Both the position numbers and the translations under genes were made by a program. The notes beneath the pieces were generated by a model. It ran no database searches. It was not told the DNA's origin and saw only the letters and a list, made by a program, of their open reading frames with translations. From UBA6115 sp050952935 (GTDB lineage: Bacteria > Bacillota > Clostridia > Christensenellales > Aristaeellaceae): 64,000 nucleotides of DNA. The stretch's first letter is position 1. Each line of letters begins with the position of its first letter. Below, one piece after another: positions 7,802 to 17,156 of this stretch. The stretch lies in assembly GCA_050952935.1 (NCBI GenBank), contig JBMNLS010000002.1:868001-932000 (forward strand). The letters run 5' to 3'.

Positions 7802-9118
7802 ATGAAGACCCATAAGTTGTTTGGACTTTTCGTGGTGCTATGCTTATTGTTTAGCTTCACGGCGATGGCAGAAACTATTACTTTGAAGATTGCGCACAAC
7901 TACGATTTTGTATCAATTCCAGATGCTGTTATTGCCGCCGCTGATCGTCTTGAGGAGCGTTATGCTGCTGAGGGCAAAAATATTCAAATTGAATTTGAAA
8001 AAGATTATCAGAGAATTGATTGGGGTGAATATAGCAAGAATCTAATATTTGCTTATAAAAATGGCGATGCTCCAGATATTTTCTCAGTTTCTGATGTACC
8101 GTCAATGGTTGATGCTGGTATGCTCATGGACATTTCTGATTTAAATACAGATGCATTTGTTGATGGTGTTTTTAATTGTTATACTGTGGATGGCAAGGCC
8201 TATGCGATGCCGTTTGACCTACCAGTTCGTGTAATCTATTATAATAAACTAAGTTTGGTTGAATTTGGCTGGACAATGGAAGAGGCAGAAGCTCTTCCCG
8301 CTAAGGTTGCTGCGGGCGAGTTTACTTGGGAAGATTTCATTAAGTTATGCGATGATATCCAGAATGCTGGTGTTTGCACTTGGGGTATGTCACACCGTCC
8401 GGGTGCTGGTCCGGATTTCCTTGATGTGTTAAAGACGCTTGGTGGTCGCTATTATAATGAGAACGGTACTTTAGTCTTTGATGAAGATGCCATGTTAAGA
8501 TTTTTCCAGTTTATTTATGACGCGGCGAATGTGACCGAAATTACGCCACAAGACCTTGCTCAACAGGGATGGCCATCGATTAACACCATGGTCGGTGATG
8601 GAACCTGTTTTGCTTACTATGGACCGATATATTCCTCTACCTATGTAGCAAACGCAGTTAACAAGGATCCACAGCAGTTTGCTAATGATGTTGCTTTTAT
8701 GATGTTTCCTGTTTCTGAGTACAACAATAAACCATTTGTGATTGCTGCTCCGCAGGGAATGGGGATTAATGCCGCAACTAAACATCCGGAAGTATGCTAT
8801 GATTTATTTGTTGAGTTGGCCACGGGTTCTGCTGATTTGTTAGCAGACCATGCTAATGTCATTTTCACCCTATCTTCTGTGAAAGCGGCAAATGAGATGG
8901 AGGCTATTACTACCAATCCGATTGTAGCAGATGTTAGATATATGGCTGATTATGCAATATCTGTTCCGAGCATTAAGGGTATCAATACTCTTAATAGTGA
9001 GATGCTTACTGCAATTGTGCAGCTAGAATTAGGGCAGATTACACCGGAGAAAGCTGTTGAAAATGTTAAAATTCAGTTGGAATTGAATGTTGACGAAGAT
9101 GAGATTGTCTTTGAGTAA
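7802..9118 (+). CDS. Extracellular solute-binding protein of an ABC importer (UgpB/MalE-like)
   Basis: A 438-residue family-1 solute-binding protein. An N-terminal signal peptide (KLFGLFVVLCLLFSFTAMA, residues about 5-23) is followed by the mature start ETITLKIAHN. Typical features are the GDAPDIFSVSD segment (about 92), YAMPFDLPVRVIYYNK (about 136) and conserved helices toward the C terminus. Unlike most Gram-positive binding proteins there is no lipobox Cys after the hydrophobic core, so signal peptidase I cleavage after AMA is expected. It is the first gene of a six-gene AT-rich operon. A strong hairpin separates it from the first permease, as often seen when binding protein is made in excess. 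The substrate is inferred from context to be a glycerophospho-compound; the sequence does not prove it. Confidence 0.88.
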   Translation: MKTHKLFGLFVVLCLLFSFTAMAETITLKIAHNYDFVSIPDAVIAAADRLEERYAAEGKNIQIEFEKDYQRIDWGEYSKNLIFAYKNGDAPDIFSVSDVPSMVDAGMLMDISDLNTDAFVDGVFNCYTVDGKAYAMPFDLPVRVIYYNKLSLVEFGWTMEEAEALPAKVAAGEFTWEDFIKLCDDIQNAGVCTWGMSHRPGAGPDFLDVLKTLGGRYYNENGTLVFDEDAMLRFFQFIYDAANVTEITPQDLAQQGWPSINTMVGDGTCFAYYGPIYSSTYVANAVNKDPQQFANDVAFMMFPVSEYNNKPFVIAAPQGMGINAATKHPEVCYDLFVELATGSADLLADHANVIFTLSSVKAANEMEAITTNPIVADVRYMADYAISVPSIKGINTLNSEMLTAIVQLELGQITPEKAVENVKIQLELNVDEDEIVFE

Positions 9119-9129
9119 ATCATATGTTT

Positions 9130-9171
9130 AAAACAGAGCTGCCACTGCCATACGGTGGCAGCTCTGTTTTT
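9130..9171 (+). terminator. Strong intercistronic hairpin/terminator between binding protein and permease
   Basis: A perfect 16-bp stem (9130-9145 with 9155-9170) around a 9-base loop, ending in a run of five T. It would stop most transcripts after the binding-protein gene or protect its 3' end, giving more binding protein than membrane components. Confidence 0.85.
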
Positions 9172-9196
9172 AATTATAGTGAAGGACATAGATAAC

Positions 9197-10093
9197 ATGA
9201 AGAAAAATAATGCTCAAGCATATATATTTATGTCACCGTTTTTGATACTCGTTACATTGCTGTATATTATACCGGCTATTTTAACAGTTATAATGGCGTT
9301 TACAGGTCTTGACAGTAGCTTCCAATGGGCATTTGAAGGAGTCAAGAATTTTAGACGAGTATTTCGTGATCCTAACACACCCCAAATTATACTCAACACA
9401 GTTATATATGTTACTGCGTGTATTTCTGTGACTATAGTAGTAGATTTGTTTTTTGCAATCATGACAACATATTTTATCAAGAAAGAAAGATTTTCCAATT
9501 TTTTCAAGGGTGTGCTGATGATTCCGATGATTACCCCTGTTGTTGTGTATTCAGTGTTATGGGTATGGCTACTTTCTTCAAACTCCAGTGGTTTTATGAA
9601 TAAAATTTTCATGGGAATTACTGGTGCGGAAAATCCCGTGAACTGGATTGCCAAATACCCAATGCAAGTTGTTATCATTGCGAAAATCTTGACAAGTGTT
9701 GCTTTTGGTACAATTAACTTTTCAAGTGCCATCAAGTCGATCCCAGAAAATCAGTTTAAGGCTGCACGTGTCGATGGCGCAAAGGAATGGGAGATCGTAA
9801 AATCAATCATTATTCCTAATCTTCGATTTCACATCTTGTTTATTGCATTGTGGGAAACGCTTGGATTGCTTACCGACTATACCACAATTTTACTTATTAC
9901 GGATGGTGGTCCCGGTATAGCTAGTGAAGTATGGGCATTGTCCGCATATCATAAGGCATTTATTTCGACAAAATACGGATACGGCGCGGCAATCTCTTTA
10001 TTGCTTATTGCGGTTGTTCTTATTGTTATGATTGCAATTAGCATCGTTATCAATCAGATGGAGAGGAGGGAAGAAAATGTTTGGCAGACATGA
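9197..10093 (+). CDS. ABC sugar/glycerophosphate transporter permease (UgpA/MalF-like)
   Basis: A 298-residue inner-membrane permease with six predicted helices (residues about 11-35, 70-95, 105-130, 150-170, 200-225 and 260-285). The EAA loop, which docks to the ATPase, is AARVDGAKEWEIVKSIIIP near residue 190, with the family's A-x-x-D-G-A signature. The start at 9197 (MKKNNAQ) follows GAAGGA; a longer frame beginning with GTG at 9155 would start inside the terminator hairpin and is rejected. It overlaps the second permease by 17 bases. Together they form the heterodimeric channel. Confidence 0.88.
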   Translation: MKKNNAQAYIFMSPFLILVTLLYIIPAILTVIMAFTGLDSSFQWAFEGVKNFRRVFRDPNTPQIILNTVIYVTACISVTIVVDLFFAIMTTYFIKKERFSNFFKGVLMIPMITPVVVYSVLWVWLLSSNSSGFMNKIFMGITGAENPVNWIAKYPMQVVIIAKILTSVAFGTINFSSAIKSIPENQFKAARVDGAKEWEIVKSIIIPNLRFHILFIALWETLGLLTDYTTILLITDGGPGIASEVWALSAYHKAFISTKYGYGAAISLLLIAVVLIVMIAISIVINQMERREENVWQT

Positions 10094-10928
10094 CGAAACA
10101 CGTCCAGCACATGAGAGACGCAAAGAGGTTATTGCGTGCGGGATAATGCTGATTTTGTGTATTCCAATTTTTGTGATTTATATTTCTTTTTTCTCACAAG
10201 CTTTCATTTTTGAAGGAAAGCTTAGCTTAACGAATTTTCGTTTTTTGTTTGATACCATTGTTTTGGGGCAGTATACAGTGCCAGCTATGGGACCGGCGCT
10301 CAAAAACACGGTTCTTTTTACTGCGGTGGTTACTGTATTGGAGGTCGTAATTAGTTGCATGGCTGGTTATGCACTTTCACGCATGCAATTTACTGGACGT
10401 AGTGTATTACAGAAGATACTGTTACTACTGCGCCTGTTCCCTGGCGTGCTACTACTAATTTCCATTCTTTATGTACTGATGTATATTAAATTGCTAAATA
10501 AACTGATTGGAGTGGTGCTTGTTGCAATTGCTTTGCGACTACCAGGCTCTACTTTTATTATTCGCAATTTTTTCAACGATATTCCTAGAGATGTGGAGAA
10601 TTCAGCATTGGTGGACGGTTGTAATCGTTTGACTGCTTTTTTTCAGGTCATTATTCATCTTGTTAAACCTGGAATTGCGTCTATCAGTATGTTTTCGTTT
10701 ATGAGTGCTTGGTCCAATTATCTACTATTTAACACGCTAATTTTAAGTGGACGTACGCCTGTTATGGCGACCTATTTGCGTACGCTTAGTTTAAACGATC
10801 AAATGATTGCTGATTATGGGGTGTTTTCTGCCATGGCGCTGATTTATATGTTACCGGTACTTGTTTTCTTCGTCATCTCTCAAAAATCCTTTATGAAGGG
10901 TGGCTTCTCTGGAGGTAAAGGCATATGA
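10077..10928 (+). CDS. ABC transporter permease (UgpE/MalG-like)
   Basis: A 283-residue partner permease with about six helices and the EAA-loop region (ENSALVDGCNRLTAFFQVI, about residue 178). The final EAA glycine context is slightly unusual: DGCNR instead of DGA-x-x. The ATG at 10077 follows GAGGAGGG and lies within the end of the first permease gene. The stop overlaps the ATPase start as ATGA. A cytoplasmic, charged N terminus (MFGRHDETRPAHERRKE) precedes the first helix, as in other MalG-type subunits. Confidence 0.87.
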   Translation: MFGRHDETRPAHERRKEVIACGIMLILCIPIFVIYISFFSQAFIFEGKLSLTNFRFLFDTIVLGQYTVPAMGPALKNTVLFTAVVTVLEVVISCMAGYALSRMQFTGRSVLQKILLLLRLFPGVLLLISILYVLMYIKLLNKLIGVVLVAIALRLPGSTFIIRNFFNDIPRDVENSALVDGCNRLTAFFQVIIHLVKPGIASISMFSFMSAWSNYLLFNTLILSGRTPVMATYLRTLSLNDQMIADYGVFSAMALIYMLPVLVFFVISQKSFMKGGFSGGKGI

Positions 10929-12037
10929 TTCGTATAGAAAAGTTGCGCAAGGCTTATGATAGCAAAACAATTGCTCTTGACGGTATTGACTTGTCGTTTG
11001 AAGATTCATCTTTTGTAGCTTTACTTGGCCCTTCGGGTTGTGGCAAGACAACAACGCTTAATTGCATTGCAGGTTTGCTTGAGCCAACCTCTGGCAGGAT
11101 ATTTTTCGGTGATAAAGATGTGACAGCACTTCAACCTAAGGATCGCAACATTGGTATGGTATTTCAATCCTACGCACTTTATCCACATTTAAAAGTTATT
11201 GACAACATTGCTTTTCCACTTAAACAAAAGGGAATGAGCAAGGAAGAACGTTATGCAAAAGTTCGCGAGATCGCAAAAATGATGCGGATCGAGGAGTTAC
11301 TTGATCGAAAACCAAGCCAACTTTCTGGTGGTCAACAGCAACGTGTGGCTATGGCACGCGCTATAGTAAAAGAGCCTGAAGTTCTTCTGTTAGATGAGCC
11401 GATGAGTAATTTGGATGCACGCCTCAAGATTGAAATTCGTGATGAAATTCGCCGCTTACAACAAGAAACAGGTATTACCTCAATTATTGTTACACATGAT
11501 CAAGAAGAAGCCATGGCAATTGCGGATAAAATTGCGATTCTTGATAATGGCCGTATCCAACAGTATGATACGCCAGAGCGTTTATACCATTATCCAGCAA
11601 ATCTGTTTGTCGCAAAGTTTATGGGTAATCCACCGATGAATTTTATTGATGCAGAACTGGCTGTTGATGGATTGAATATCAAAGGAGCGGGGATTAATTT
11701 ACAGATTCCTGAGGAAAAGAGTGTCTATACAAAGGAGTTTGCAGGTAAAAAAATCAAAATAGGTGTGCGTAGTCATTTAATTGCTGTAGAAACTGAAAAA
11801 TTGCCCCAGACAATGGAAATGCATTTGCAGATTGTAGAAAACCTGGGTAAAGAGCTACTTGTTTCTGGAATGGTTGGTGAAAACTTTGTTCGTGTGACGG
11901 TACCAGAAAGTTACGAGATGTACATGCTTTATCGTAAGATTGTAAAGAGCGAGGATCCATATGTGTATTTGCGTATGACGGGTGTGTATAATATATTTGA
12001 TAATGAATCTGGAATAAACATTACTCAGGAGAAGTGA
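10925..12037 (+). CDS. ABC transporter ATP-binding protein (UgpC/MsmK-like)
   Basis: A 370-residue energising subunit. Walker A GPSGCGKTT (about residue 37), Q-loop FQSYALYPH, signature LSGGQQQRVAMARA (about 135), Walker B LLLDEPMSNLDARLK (about 155) and the switch His in IVTHDQEEAMAIADK are all present. The C-terminal 130 residues form the MOP/TOBE-type regulatory domain of the CUT1 family (GVRSHLIAVE, IVENLGKELLVSG). Its ATG overlaps the preceding stop by four bases. Such ATPases are sometimes shared between several sugar importers, but here the gene sits in its own operon. Confidence 0.92.
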   Translation: MIRIEKLRKAYDSKTIALDGIDLSFEDSSFVALLGPSGCGKTTTLNCIAGLLEPTSGRIFFGDKDVTALQPKDRNIGMVFQSYALYPHLKVIDNIAFPLKQKGMSKEERYAKVREIAKMMRIEELLDRKPSQLSGGQQQRVAMARAIVKEPEVLLLDEPMSNLDARLKIEIRDEIRRLQQETGITSIIVTHDQEEAMAIADKIAILDNGRIQQYDTPERLYHYPANLFVAKFMGNPPMNFIDAELAVDGLNIKGAGINLQIPEEKSVYTKEFAGKKIKIGVRSHLIAVETEKLPQTMEMHLQIVENLGKELLVSGMVGENFVRVTVPESYEMYMLYRKIVKSEDPYVYLRMTGVYNIFDNESGINITQEK

Positions 12038-12041
12038 TAAT

Positions 12042-12791
12042 GTGACGTTTATTGAAAAGATTTACTCAAAGAGAAGAAGGCGACTGTTGGTTGGTGGCCA
12101 TCGCGGGCACTTGTGCGATGTGCGCGAAAATACAATTGCTAATTTTGAGCGTTTGCGTGAAAGTGGTATTGATTATATAGAGATTGACATCCAGCTTTCG
12201 CAGGACAATAAATTGATGGTTTATCATGATATCAAATTGGATGATTGCTCTCCCTTAACTGGTTATATCAAAGATTATTGTGCAGAAGAATTAAAGGCAG
12301 CTTTTGAAATTAATACGTTAGATGAAGTAATGGTGTGGTGCAAAGAAAATGGAATGCCGATTTTGCTTGAAATTAAAAACTGCGAATTACTGATGTATGA
12401 TACTCGCCCTATGCTGACTCAGCGTATTGTTGAAGCGTTGCGCAGGCGCGATATGTTCGAAAATTGCATTATTTTAGGCATTGATCATTGTACTCTTAAG
12501 TGTATTAAAATCATGGAACCACGAGTGCATCTTGCATTGATTGTTCCACATATACCACATGATCCAATTGCTTTAATGCAGGAAATGGAAGCGGAGATTT
12601 ATCTATGTTTCCAGACAAATCTTTCCAAGCCACTTGTGCAGAAACTTCAGCAAGCTGGCTATATAGTGGGAGGGAGTGTTGTAAATTCGCGTGAACAACT
12701 CCAGATTGCACTCAGCTTAGGTGTTAACATGATTGAAACCGATTATCCTTTCAAAATCCTTACTGCATATGATGAGATAATGGGGGTCTAA
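12042..12791 (+). CDS. Glycerophosphodiester phosphodiesterase (GDPD, UgpQ-like)
   Basis: A 249-residue cytosolic GDPD-fold enzyme, shown by GGHRGHLCDVRENTIANF (catalytic His-Arg and the ENT metal motif, about residue 18), DYIEIDIQLSQDNKLMVYHD (metal ligands E-x-D and the second catalytic His, about 45-62) and PILLEIK (about 106). The family hydrolyses glycerophosphodiesters such as glycerophosphocholine to glycerol-3-phosphate and an alcohol. There is no signal peptide, so hydrolysis follows uptake. The start is GTG at 12042 behind CAGGAGAAG. Its place directly after an Ugp-like transporter supports glycerophosphodiester import as the role. Confidence 0.9.
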   Translation: MTFIEKIYSKRRRRLLVGGHRGHLCDVRENTIANFERLRESGIDYIEIDIQLSQDNKLMVYHDIKLDDCSPLTGYIKDYCAEELKAAFEINTLDEVMVWCKENGMPILLEIKNCELLMYDTRPMLTQRIVEALRRRDMFENCIILGIDHCTLKCIKIMEPRVHLALIVPHIPHDPIALMQEMEAEIYLCFQTNLSKPLVQKLQQAGYIVGGSVVNSREQLQIALSLGVNMIETDYPFKILTAYDEIMGV

Positions 12792-12792
12792 T

Positions 12793-13509
12793 ATGCGGAC
12801 TGTATTAGATATTCATACGCATACTATCGCAAGTGGTCATGCTTACAATAGCATTTATGAGATGGCTTACTCTGCGAGCAATAAGGGAGTAAAATTGTTG
12901 GGTATTTCGGATCATGGCCCTGCGATGGAGGGATCGGCAAGTAAGCATTATTTTCGTTCCAGTCGTTGTGTTCCCAGAAAACTTTACGGTGTTCAAATTC
13001 TTTTTGGATGCGAACTGAACATTATTGATCTTCATGGTACAGTTGACTTGGATGATACTTTTTCATCTATATTAGATTATGGGATTGCAAGCATGCATGA
13101 TGTATGTCTTACTTCAGGTACAAAAAAAGAGAACCTACATGCATATCAAAAAGCAATGAAGAATCCTAAAGTGAATGTAATTGGTCATCCAGATGATGGG
13201 ATTTTTCCAGTTAATTTTGATGAGCTGGCATGCGCGGCAGCAGATCATGGGGTCATGCTTGAACTTAATGAAGTATCAGTAAATCCGAGAAGCTATCGTC
13301 AAAATGGCCGGCAAAATGCATATCAAATGCTTGAGGCCTGTGCAAAACAATATGTGCATGTGCTGGTGAGTAGCGATGCACATATTGAGTGCAACATTCT
13401 TGAGCATTATAATGCGATAAAAATACTTGAGGAAATAGGCTTTGAGGAGCGACTTGTCGTGAATACAAGCATAGATAAATTGATTAATTTGCTAAATATC
13501 AAAAACTAG
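12793..13509 (+). CDS. PHP-domain phosphoesterase (YcdX-like)
   Basis: A 238-residue PHP-fold metal-dependent phosphoesterase. Metal-binding motifs occur in order: DIHTHT (residue 6), GISDHGP (about 37), GCELNI (about 74), GIASMHD (about 98), VIGHPDDG (about 131) and VSSDAHIECN (about 193). This pattern is like E. coli YcdX, a trinuclear-zinc phosphatase. Starting one base after the GDPD stop, it is the last gene of the operon. Its substrate is unknown; a phosphate released from, or attached to, the imported compound is a natural guess. The following 92 bases to the mfd stop are AT-rich and empty. Confidence 0.85.
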   Translation: MRTVLDIHTHTIASGHAYNSIYEMAYSASNKGVKLLGISDHGPAMEGSASKHYFRSSRCVPRKLYGVQILFGCELNIIDLHGTVDLDDTFSSILDYGIASMHDVCLTSGTKKENLHAYQKAMKNPKVNVIGHPDDGIFPVNFDELACAAADHGVMLELNEVSVNPRSYRQNGRQNAYQMLEACAKQYVHVLVSSDAHIECNILEHYNAIKILEEIGFEERLVVNTSIDKLINLLNIKN

Positions 13510-13601
13510 AATGGAAAGGATTTTTTAAAAATATTGCTATGCTATTTGTAAAACAATGTAATGTTAGTTTTTATAGTTAATAGACAATGGAGTAATAATG
13601 A

Positions 13602-16600
13602 TTAGGTTATGGGTTCGTCTGTATCATTTATTGTCGGGGCAGTTTTTGAGTTTATCTTCGCAACAAAACTACTTAAGAACTTACGTGATTCATATAAGGC
13701 GCCTTCCTCATCCTGGGCTTTGGTTTTGATCACAAACGCGGGGCGCTTGCCGGCGGATAGAGAAATACGGGGATTGTTAAGGGCTAGAATCGTCTCATAA
13801 ATGACGCCCGGATCAAGGGAAAATTCGGGATGGAGCCTGAGGGAGAGGGCGCCGCCAAAGAAGCGGACGTAGTCGGCTCCCAGAGTGTTTGCCAGGGCGC
13901 GCAGCCAGGCGATTTCAATGAGGTTGAGGACTTCCACGCTCGGTTCACCGAAGCGGTCAATCAGGTCGTCAATCAGGGTTTCCTGCTCGGTTTGGTTGGA
14001 TACGGCGGCGATGCGCTTATAGATTTCAATGCGCTGGGTCTCGCCGGGCACATAGCTTTCCGGTAGATAGGCGTTGACATGCAGATCAACCCGGGTTTCC
14101 AACTGGTTGGCACGGTAGGAGGAAAAGTCTCCCTGGGCCTCCCGGATGGCTTCCTCGATCATCTTGCAGTACATATCGTAGCCCACGGCGGCCACCTGGC
14201 CTGATTGCTCGGGGCCAAAGATATTGCCCGCGCCCCTGATTTCAAGGTCGCGCATGGCGATGCGGAAGCCTGCGCCAAAAGCGGTGAACTCCTTGATGGC
14301 GTTAAGGCGCTTTTCAGCGGTTTCCGACATGGAACGATCCGGCCTGATGGTGAAGTAAGCGTAGGCGCTGCGGCTGCTGCGCCCCACGCGCCCCCGCAGC
14401 TGATAGAGCTGAGAAAGGCCGAAGTGATCAGCGTCATAGACGATCAGCGTGTTGGCGTTGGGGATGTCCAGCCCGTTTTCGATGATGGTGCTGGAGAGCA
14501 GCACATCATATTTGCCGGCATAGAAATCCATCATCACATCTTCCAGCGCCTGCTCCCGCATCTGCCCATGGGCGACAGCCACACTGGCCTCGGGCACCAG
14601 CTGGCGCAGGCGTGACGCCATACGCTCAATATCCGCCACTCGGTTGTAGAGAAAATAGACCTGGCCGTCCCGGGCCAGCTCCCGCAGGATGGCGTCCCGG
14701 ATCAGGCCGTCCTGATAGTCCACCACATAGGTATTGACCGGCAGGCGCTCCTCAGGCGGTGTTTCCAGCAGGCTCATGTCCCTCACGCCCACCATAGACA
14801 TGTGGAGCGTGCGGGGGATGGGGGTGGCGCTTAAAGTTAGCACATCCACCGTGGAGCGGTAGTTTTTGATCATCTCCTTATGCTTCACGCCAAAGCGCTG
14901 TTCCTCATCCACAATCAGCAAGCCCAGGTCTTTGAACTGCGCATCCTTGCTCAAAAGCCTGTGGGTGCCCAGCAAAATATCCACCTTGCCCTCCTTCGCT
15001 TCCTGGAGGGTACGCTTGTTTTCCCGGGGACTTCTGAAGCGGCTGACAAAATCCACCTTCACCGGGAAGCCGGAGAAACGCCGGGAGAAGGTGCGCATAT
15101 GCTGCTGGATCAGGATGGTGGTGGGGGCCAGGAGAGCCACCTGTTTGCCGTTTAGCACCGCACGGAACGCGGCCCTGAGGGCCACCTCGGTTTTGCCATA
15201 GCCCACATCCCCGCACAGCAGGCGATCCATGTTGACAGGTCTGGCCATGTCAGACAGCACCTCATTTATGGCCTGGGCCTGGTCGGCGGTCAACTCATAC
15301 TCAAACTGATCGGCAAACTGGCTTTCAAAGGGTTCCAGGGCATCAAACGCATAGCCGGGCTCCGCCTGCCGTTTAGCATAGAGCTGCACCAGGTCAAAGG
15401 CCAGTTTTTTAACGCCTTCCCGGGTTTTCTTTTTTTGTTTTTCCCAGTCGCCGCCGCTTAAACTGTGCAGCTGTGGCGCTTCTCCCTGGCTGCCCAGGTA
15501 TTTCTGCACCCGGTCAAACTGATCGGTGGGCACATAGAGCTTGTCGCTGCCCTGATAGTGGATGAGCAGATAATCCCGCCAGACGCCTTCCGACTGGAGC
15601 CGGGTGGTGCCCTGATACAGGCCGATGCCGTGATGCTCATGCACCACATAATCCCCCACAGACAGATCCGTAAAAGCGGCGATGCGCTCGCCTGAGGAAT
15701 GGCGCTTTTTGGCTTTTTGCTGAGCGGCGCCAAACAATTCACCTGGCGCAAGGATGGCAAGCTTGGCCTCCTCAAGGAGGAATCCGGCGGACAGGGGAGA
15801 TGGTATCAGACGGATGCCGGTGGCTTCCTGCTCATCCTCATCTGCCAGGCGTAGATTATTTTTCTCCAGCATTTCTCTGAGGCGCTGCCCTCTGGCTTGG
15901 CCGCCTGAAAACAGGAAAACGGAATAATCTGCTCCCTGCCAGCGCTTCAGGTCGTCGACCAGAGCCTGCGGGCGGCTGTGGTAGGGGGCGATGCCAAGCC
16001 CCCTCATTTCAATGCTGATTTCGGGCTTTAGTCCGCCCAATCCCCGCAGTAGTGCCATGAGGGCAATGACGCTTCTGTTCTCCAGCGAGGAAAGCACCTC
16101 GTCCCGCGAACGCAAAAGCCCTGCCTGGCCGGCGCCCGCGTTGCCCTGGGCAAAGGCGGCCTTGAATGCCTCAACAAATCCCAAAAGGTTGTCATCCAGC
16201 CGCTGCATGGCGCGGTCAGGCGTGTCAACCACGATGATGGCTTCCGGCATCCAGTCCAGGATGCTGGTGATGGGGTAGACTGCGTGGGCCCACATGGCCA
16301 TGTTGGGGATACTTCCCTGCTGGCGGATATCCTCCGGATCCGGCGGGAAAAAGGGCTGAACCGACTGCCCCAGGGGCATCAATTCCCGGGAGGAGAAAGG
16401 GTTTTCATCCGCCGCATCCAATACACCTTGGAGGCGTGCTGCTGCCTGCTCCCTTTCCGCCTCTGGCACCAGGTGCTCAGCCGCCTGGATAACGCGCAGA
16501 CAGGGCAAATGTTCCTGGCTGCGCTGGGTTAGTGTATCAAAAGTCCGGATGCTGTCCACCTGCACATCAAAGAACTCGATGCGTGCCGGGCTGTCCTGGT

Positions 16601-17156
16601 TGGGGGAGAAACAGTCCAGAATATCCCCCCTCAAGGCATACTGTCCGCGGCCTTCCACCAAATCAACCCGTTCATAGCCCATGGCGGTCAAGCGGGCTGA
16701 TAGAGCCTGGGGCTCTATGCTATCGCCCGGTTTCAGGGAAAAAGCGGAAGCCCTGAACCAGTCGGCAGGCGGCAAATGATCCTGTAAAGCCTCGATGGAC
16801 GCGATGACAAGGCGCGCTTCCCCGCTCATGGCCAGATCCAGCGCCTTCAGCCGCTGCCAGGCATTGTCCCGGCTGGCGGTGGCGCCCCGCAGGAAAAAGC
16901 GCTCTTCCTCAGGCAGGAACACGGCGCTCCCCTGGGTTAGCTGCAGCGCGTCCTCATAGGCGATGCGGGCCAGGCGCTCATTGGGAAGCAGATAGAGCAC
17001 CTGACGCCGGGTATCCTCCGCCAGCGCTGCCGCCACAAAGTTGCGCTGGCTTTCCTGCATGTCAAAAAGCGCCAGGCGGCTTTTTTCAAGGGCGCTTTGG
17101 CGTATGGCCGGCCAGTCCGGGTGGCTGAACAGTGGGGTGAATAATTTATTGGTCAT
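13602..17156 (-). CDS. mfd: Transcription-repair coupling factor Mfd
   Basis: Mfd removes RNA polymerase stalled at lesions and recruits UvrA. The 1184 residues contain the UvrB-homology N-terminal region (about 1-350), the RNA-polymerase-interacting domain (GDYVVHEHHGIGLYQG, about 500-560), an SF2 translocase with Walker A GDVGYGKTE (about 655) and the DEEQ box (LLIVDEEQRFGVKH, about 755). The motif VI region (QLRGRVGRSSRSAYAYF) and the C-terminal UvrA-binding domain complete it. The ATG overlaps the pth end by 11 bases. The last 30 or so codons are markedly more AT-rich than the rest, next to the AT-rich island. Confidence 0.97.
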   Translation of the reverse strand: MTNKLFTPLFSHPDWPAIRQSALEKSRLALFDMQESQRNFVAAALAEDTRRQVLYLLPNERLARIAYEDALQLTQGSAVFLPEEERFFLRGATASRDNAWQRLKALDLAMSGEARLVIASIEALQDHLPPADWFRASAFSLKPGDSIEPQALSARLTAMGYERVDLVEGRGQYALRGDILDCFSPNQDSPARIEFFDVQVDSIRTFDTLTQRSQEHLPCLRVIQAAEHLVPEAEREQAAARLQGVLDAADENPFSSRELMPLGQSVQPFFPPDPEDIRQQGSIPNMAMWAHAVYPITSILDWMPEAIIVVDTPDRAMQRLDDNLLGFVEAFKAAFAQGNAGAGQAGLLRSRDEVLSSLENRSVIALMALLRGLGGLKPEISIEMRGLGIAPYHSRPQALVDDLKRWQGADYSVFLFSGGQARGQRLREMLEKNNLRLADEDEQEATGIRLIPSPLSAGFLLEEAKLAILAPGELFGAAQQKAKKRHSSGERIAAFTDLSVGDYVVHEHHGIGLYQGTTRLQSEGVWRDYLLIHYQGSDKLYVPTDQFDRVQKYLGSQGEAPQLHSLSGGDWEKQKKKTREGVKKLAFDLVQLYAKRQAEPGYAFDALEPFESQFADQFEYELTADQAQAINEVLSDMARPVNMDRLLCGDVGYGKTEVALRAAFRAVLNGKQVALLAPTTILIQQHMRTFSRRFSGFPVKVDFVSRFRSPRENKRTLQEAKEGKVDILLGTHRLLSKDAQFKDLGLLIVDEEQRFGVKHKEMIKNYRSTVDVLTLSATPIPRTLHMSMVGVRDMSLLETPPEERLPVNTYVVDYQDGLIRDAILRELARDGQVYFLYNRVADIERMASRLRQLVPEASVAVAHGQMREQALEDVMMDFYAGKYDVLLSSTIIENGLDIPNANTLIVYDADHFGLSQLYQLRGRVGRSSRSAYAYFTIRPDRSMSETAEKRLNAIKEFTAFGAGFRIAMRDLEIRGAGNIFGPEQSGQVAAVGYDMYCKMIEEAIREAQGDFSSYRANQLETRVDLHVNAYLPESYVPGETQRIEIYKRIAAVSNQTEQETLIDDLIDRFGEPSVEVLNLIEIAWLRALANTLGADYVRFFGGALSLRLHPEFSLDPGVIYETILALNNPRISLSAGKRPAFVIKTKAQDEEGALYESRKFLSSFVAKINSKTAPTINDTDEPIT

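Noticed and set aside
9155..9196. GTG start at 9155 for the first permease
   Set aside because: It would begin inside the terminator stem; the ATG at 9197 has a proper ribosome-binding site and gives the usual family N terminus.
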